A DNA stretch of 64,000 nucleotides. Source: Spirodela intermedia. Lineage: Eukaryota > Streptophyta > Magnoliopsida > Alismatales > Araceae. The notes under the pieces are model-generated. The model saw nothing but the letters and a program-made list of their open reading frames with translations. It ran no database searches and was not told the DNA's origin. The position numbers and the translations under genes are program-made. Positions within the stretch are counted from its first letter, which is position 1. Every line of letters begins with the position of its first letter. The DNA lies in contig LR746264.1 of NCBI GenBank assembly GCA_902729315.2, positions 6,913,878 through 6,977,877 of the forward strand. Direction: 5' to 3'. Of the stretch, positions 59,601 through 64,000 are shown piece after piece.

Positions 59601-62380
59601 AGAGAGCGAACAAACTGACAGTAACAATTTCCACTCTATATTGGAATATATAAACAAGAAGTCACTGGAGTTAGGTTATTCGTTCTTTGAGAGCGAGTAG
59701 GTCTAACAAGTCTTACCATACTCACCACAGCATATGATCTTCACCTTTTGAGAAATCGTGCTTTTCTCCATCAGTTTCCGCAATGTCTTCCTCACTATCA
59801 CTGCATATCAATGTTTCACTGCCACATGGATCATAGTAGATCTGCCTTCTACCAACAACCGACTGGTCTTCAGCCATTCTTTGATTTCTGTGTTGTATAA
59901 GGCGAGCTTCAGAAAGAGCGAAAGAAATTCTCGTGTAATTCAAGAGGCAAGGAAAACAGTGTGGTCATTTAAATAGTTTGAATCGTCTAACAGCATGTTC
60001 CCTCTGCCTCTTTAGGCAGGAGTCGACGATGCATAATGCCACCAATCTGTGTAACATAAAATCAGCACAGTGGATAAAATCTGTAGCTTTCATATTTTAA
60101 AGGTTATAAAAATAAAGTTACGTGAGAGTTTTTCACTTGAATAACTGGTTTACATTGCTTTAAATTTTTGAGAAATTTCATCGGGATAATAAATTTTGTC
60201 TAGAAGTTATGGCACAAACAGTTTGGCTGCTCCTGTTCCCCCACTGGGCATCCGGATGCACACCCGGAAATTCACAACACTTCTTTTTCCTTGACATGAT
60301 AAGATGGTAACGTCAAAAAGATTGACGTAAAATTTTTGATTCATACGAATCACAAAATATGAGTCAGCTAGTAACTAATGAGGATCCGGAATTTTTTTTT
60401 CTGGAGTTGGCCTTACGCATGGAAATTCCGCCCCTATTAATCAGATCCAACCATGGGCTTGGAAGTCCACAACTAATTCTGACTCATTAGTTGGACCAAG
60501 TTCTCAAACCAGTAACAACACAACCAATGTTTTTGCAATTGAAGCATTAATAAAATAAAAATGATAGTTTTTCAAATTTATCCTAGTTCAGTTAAAATAG
60601 GTTATCCAAGATAAGGCACACTAACACGTCTGTACGCTGCTACCAAAATTCGAGTGCATATTAAAATTATCTAGCCTTCATTAAAATCAAAAATACAATG
60701 CGAGGTACTATAAGGTACAAAATTCGAGTGCATATTAAAATTATCTAGCCGTCATTAAAATCAAAAATACATTGCGACATGGGATTTCCAGTATTCGACA
60801 TGGGTTATATCCTTTCGCACCTTTAAAGAGCTAACCGGACTTGTTTTCTAGTGCTTAATATGGTATTGCCTTCTCTCTGATGAGTGCAGAACCTCGGAAA
60901 ATAAAATATTTGGAACTCAGATAAATGAACCCAAACAGGTTAAAGGATGGTTTATCTCCGACTGTTTCATAATGGCTCTAAAAAGGTACTATTGTTCCAC
61001 GTTTCAAGATTCAAGAGAATTAAACAAATCTTTAAATGAGGTAAATTATCTATGCACTCCCAGCTGGTATATCTAGGTTCAGGGAATAAATGGGGGTTTG
61101 AATACATGAATGTCGTTTGGGAAACATGATATACGATACAACGTCCTTTGGGATTTAAACCTCAGAGAATAGAAGAGAATTTACTGGATGATGACTACAG
61201 TGATGCCTCTTCATAAAGGCTTCCTCATGATGGCCGACACAGATAAAGTGACAGAGATGCTCCCTACGTTGAAAAATAACACTGCACTTGAAAGAATGGC
61301 CATAGAGTGTAGGGGAAACGAAGATTATAGATAAAATATTTTACTTTGATAGAGGGAAGGGTATAAGATTAATAATACGACATTTATGCCCCCTGAAAAA
61401 CGTGTCTGGGGTAAGGTCATAGATAGAGGAAGCACCCTGATCGTACGTCTGAATAGAAAATGAGTGGAACTTAGGGGAGAAAATATCAGAATATGCAGAC
61501 AAGAATTATAAAGCATATTCCACGATGAAACTAGTCGTAATAGTTTAAGATATATCATCAGATTCCTGAGTTACTGTTGTGGAGATCATCAACCGGGATT
61601 TGAGTTTTATAAAGAAAAATAATTTTGAGAATGGATTTCCCTTTCGTGATGATAAGAGGTCAGTTATTTTTTGGTGTAACTTTCAATTTTCCCAGGATAG
61701 GTATCTGCTGAAATATCTATAGTCACAATTTTTTTTTCATCCCACTGGATTTTTGTTAAAATAATTTGGCTGAAAAATTCTTTGTAATTTCTAACAACGA
61801 GAAATAAGGTGATACATGAGGATCAAGAAATAGATGCAAAATTAATAGATGCAAAATTAACAGGTGCCGCCTGAACACTTTTTGCCTTTAGTCACTTGAG
61901 ATGTTGTCTGTATATCCTATCTGCCTCTCAATATCAACCAAATTAATCTTAAAAATAAGATGATTTTTTCAATAAGCACTATTCAATAAAATAGTAATCA
62001 ACCTCGTAAAAACAGAGAATGAAAATAACGTTGAATTTCATCAAATCGTCAGCAGACCTGTCCAAGAAAATCCATGTCGTATACGGTGGTATTTTTTCTA
62101 TAAAGGGAAGCTTGATAAGCGTGATAAGGCTCTTTCCATTTTTGCTGTTCCCAAACACAATTCCTGAGGATAGGATTTCTTCCTGAGAATTGACAATATC
62201 TTTCTCCATGAAACCAGAGTCTGACCCATCAAACATACAAATTCCACTTCCGAAATTAAATGTGATCACGCTCTTGTCCTTGATCTGATCCATACTACAA
62301 GGATCACTTTTCGATTTAGCCAGCCCATACAGGTGATAAGTCTGACCTTCCAAAGCTCTCCCATTTTTTTCAAGTCTTTC
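53656..62380 (-). CDS. SWN: Histone-lysine N-methyltransferase, E(z) homolog of SWINGER/EZA1 type (5' end not found)
   Basis: Catalytic subunit of PRC2, depositing H3K27me3. Exons: 62380-62058, 59887-59726, 58736-58652, 58443-58291, 58164-58117, 58032-57964, 57421-57358, 57240-56682, 55766-55619, 55367-55147, 54866-54735, 54504-54414, 54327-54280, 54197-54069, 53994-53917, 53841-53656; 831 residues. Full plant SWN proteins have some 50-60 more N-terminal residues, which I could not find before 64000. Segments: [47 protein letters not shown]-type [16 protein letters not shown] with SCLIARNLL, a cysteine-rich CXC domain (CNRF-type [20 protein letters not shown]), and SET with [33 protein letters not shown] and [29 protein letters not shown] at the end matches SWN, not CLF. 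The exon 57421-57358 and its 117-nt intron are the least certain part. Confidence 0.92.
60645..60777. repeat. 59-bp tandem duplication in SWN intron
   Basis: Copies at 60645-60703 and 60719-60777 (period 74) differ at about two positions, beginning AAAATTCGAGTGCATATTAA. The duplication sits in the 2.2-kb intron 59888-62057 and is recent compared with other repeats in the window. Confidence 0.92.
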
Positions 62381-64000
62381 CTGTAAAAGCACCGTGAAAC
62401 AAGTCAAACCAGATACTAAGGATTCAACACAATATTACAAACATAAACATATATTTAACAGTGTTTTCTTTTGGTTCCTTCAGTAAGAAAAATGTAAACA
62501 CTATCAAAATGCGTTGTAGAATTCTAAAATTTCATCAGCGTGTAGATAAGTAATTGACAAGTAATTGTCTCCTGGCAAATTTTGAGGTGAAACGTATCCC
62601 ATTCTTGACCAACGGCTTCAGAGTTTGGGTCACTAGCATTTCCTGCCAACAAACCGTAGTCTACAGGTACCATACAGAGGAGGAACATCACACTGGGTGC
62701 CCAAACGACTCAGAATACATGAGATAGGTATATTAAAAATGCAAAAACTAATTCCTGTCGTAAATAAAAAACTCTTGGGTCAACTAAACCTGATTGCTCC
62801 TGAATTCCCTCTTTGATAGACAAAAAACCTAAAGGGGTCATTTCTTCGTGTGTTGGATTGAAATCCCAAAGCTTATTTTGTGTTTCCCTCATTTCAAACA
62901 TTTTTCAATCAGCTTATGTGAAATAACCTAGCACCTTGCAAAAAAAAAATTAGCACACGCAAGTTTTCTAGTAACAGTAGAAATAAGCAAGAGCCTGAAA
63001 CTGAAACTTTTTAGCTGTCAGCTAGGTCGGGTACTTGATTGTTCATCCTGGAATGGTCAACAATTTCTCATTCTTGGATTACGATTTATTTTTATCGTTC
63101 CATTTTAACTTAAAAATTCTACAAGTTATTATCAAAATCTGGGTGAAAGTTACATTTGAATAATATATCCGGCTGAAAGCTAAAACGAACCAGTTGGTTT
63201 GCAACGAGAAATGGTGCATGCAGCAAAAATTAGATTGAAACATTGTCTCTGAACTGCCTTCATCAAGAACATAATTTATCCACTTCCAAAAAAGAAAAAC
63301 AGCAACATAACTAATGCAGTGAGAGAGATAGAGAGAGAGATGTGATATAAATTTTCATTCCATGATTAAATATCAAGCTGGTTTATGTATTTTAAGAAAA
63401 TAGAGAACATTTACTTTGGCACGGGACATTCCTGTTAAAATTCTAAATTTCCTTGATAAATGAGAAAACGGATGATTCATTAAAATATTATTCAGATCAA
63501 AAGATGGAATTTCATGCTGGAAACAGGATCAACTAAGATCAAAACAATCTGGAGCTGGCACAACTTCCCTATTTTCCTCGTTTGTAACAACCAAAGTTTC
63601 AAGAATAAACTATAGAACTCTCTGCAAGTGCATAAGGGACTTGTGGATAAACAACACCAGGTTTTCCGACTCCGTGGCACTCTGTCAAACTTGGATGAGT
63701 CGGATGTATTTTTTAATATTTCTGATCCTCAGTAGACATTACCATTAGCTAAGTCATAGAGGAAGCAGAGAAACCTTCACTCACAATAAAAAACAATGCA
63801 AAATGGAAAGTACTTTCCATAATCAATGAGGAAAGCACCAAAGTAGAAATTCACTCGGCATAAAGTTACCAGGTGTCAATTAAACATATTTCTCCAACCT
63901 AAAGATGCCAGTAATGACTTCACAGCCTACCTCGATCCAACCAAATTATGTATGTCATCTTCTGCAGCTACCTCGTGCAGACAACAGTTCTAGGCACAAA
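62381..64000 (-). other. Upstream (5') part of SWN, intron or promoter
   Basis: AT-rich DNA with a short GA run near 63320-63341. I searched the minus strand for the N-terminal coiled segment of SWN and did not find it, so the first exon probably lies beyond 64000. No other gene seen. Confidence 0.55.

Noticed and set aside
53656-62380. Initial reading of the E(z) gene as CURLY LEAF
   Set aside because: Segments such as [43 protein letters not shown] and the C-terminal PEGSKRDDS fit the SWINGER/EZA1 type better.
63938-63968. Candidate 31-nt minus-strand exon with good splice-like borders near the right edge
   Set aside because: Its phase does not join the SWN exon starting at 62380 without a stop codon, and its peptide resembles no SWN N-terminus.
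1-64000. CRISPR arrays, bacterial operons, phage or plasmid features
   Set aside because: The sequence is a plant nuclear region with spliced genes; tandem repeats present are degenerate or dinucleotide and lack a repeat-spacer structure.
1-64000. tRNA and rRNA genes
   Set aside because: I saw no convincing cloverleaf with a TTCGANNC loop and no rRNA-like segment, although a covariance search would be needed to exclude tRNAs.

Overview
The window is nuclear DNA of a flowering plant. The evidence is intron-rich genes with GT-AG splicing (and one likely GC-AG intron), plant-only families (DYW pentatricopeptide protein, nicotianamine synthase, class I KNOX, SWINGER-type E(z), chloroplast glutamyl endopeptidase), a sucrose-control-peptide uORF on an S1-group bZIP, AT-rich introns and many (GA)n/(CT)n tracts. 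The KNOX C-terminus and the SWINGER protein look, from memory, more like monocot (rice-type) than Arabidopsis proteins. A monocot or early-diverging angiosperm is therefore likelier than a core eudicot, but this is a weak inference.

Layout, left to right. (1) The 5' six coding exons of MCM7 (-, 328-3001; the rest lies off the left edge), with E2F-type sites just upstream. (2) A 20-exon mitochondrial Lon protease gene, LON1 type (-, 3914-17719). (3) A GC-rich, repeat-rich intergenic zone, then an intronless S1-group bZIP (+, 20643-21083) whose leader carries two uORFs, the second being the conserved sucrose-responsive peptide. (4) A tail-to-tail TENA_E thiamin-salvage gene (-, 21387-24011). 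(5) Head-to-head with it, chloroplast glutamyl endopeptidase (+, 25218-32102, 14 exons), which as written has a 2-nt frameshift in exon 3. (6) Two near-identical intronless nicotianamine synthase genes (+, 33988-34986 and 39991-41007). (7) A five-exon class I KNOX homeobox gene (-, 43146-46380). (8) About 5 kb without a recognisable gene. (9) An intronless DYW-type PPR editing factor (-, 51550-53514). (10) Only 141 bp further, the SWINGER-type PRC2 histone methyltransferase gene (-, from 53656; its N-terminal exon was not found and probably lies off the right edge).

The genes are unrelated housekeeping and regulatory loci, not an operon or cluster; the only local cluster is the NAS pair. I found no evidence of a new multi-gene system. 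The most informative signals are the bZIP uORF pair, the CGEP frameshift with a possible splice rescue, the gene-conversion-like NAS pair with shared promoter elements, and an unexplained degenerate repeat occurring at 18.7-19.5 kb and 47.4-47.7 kb. Exon borders were derived by eye from splice signals, reading phase and remembered family sequences; no alignment was run.
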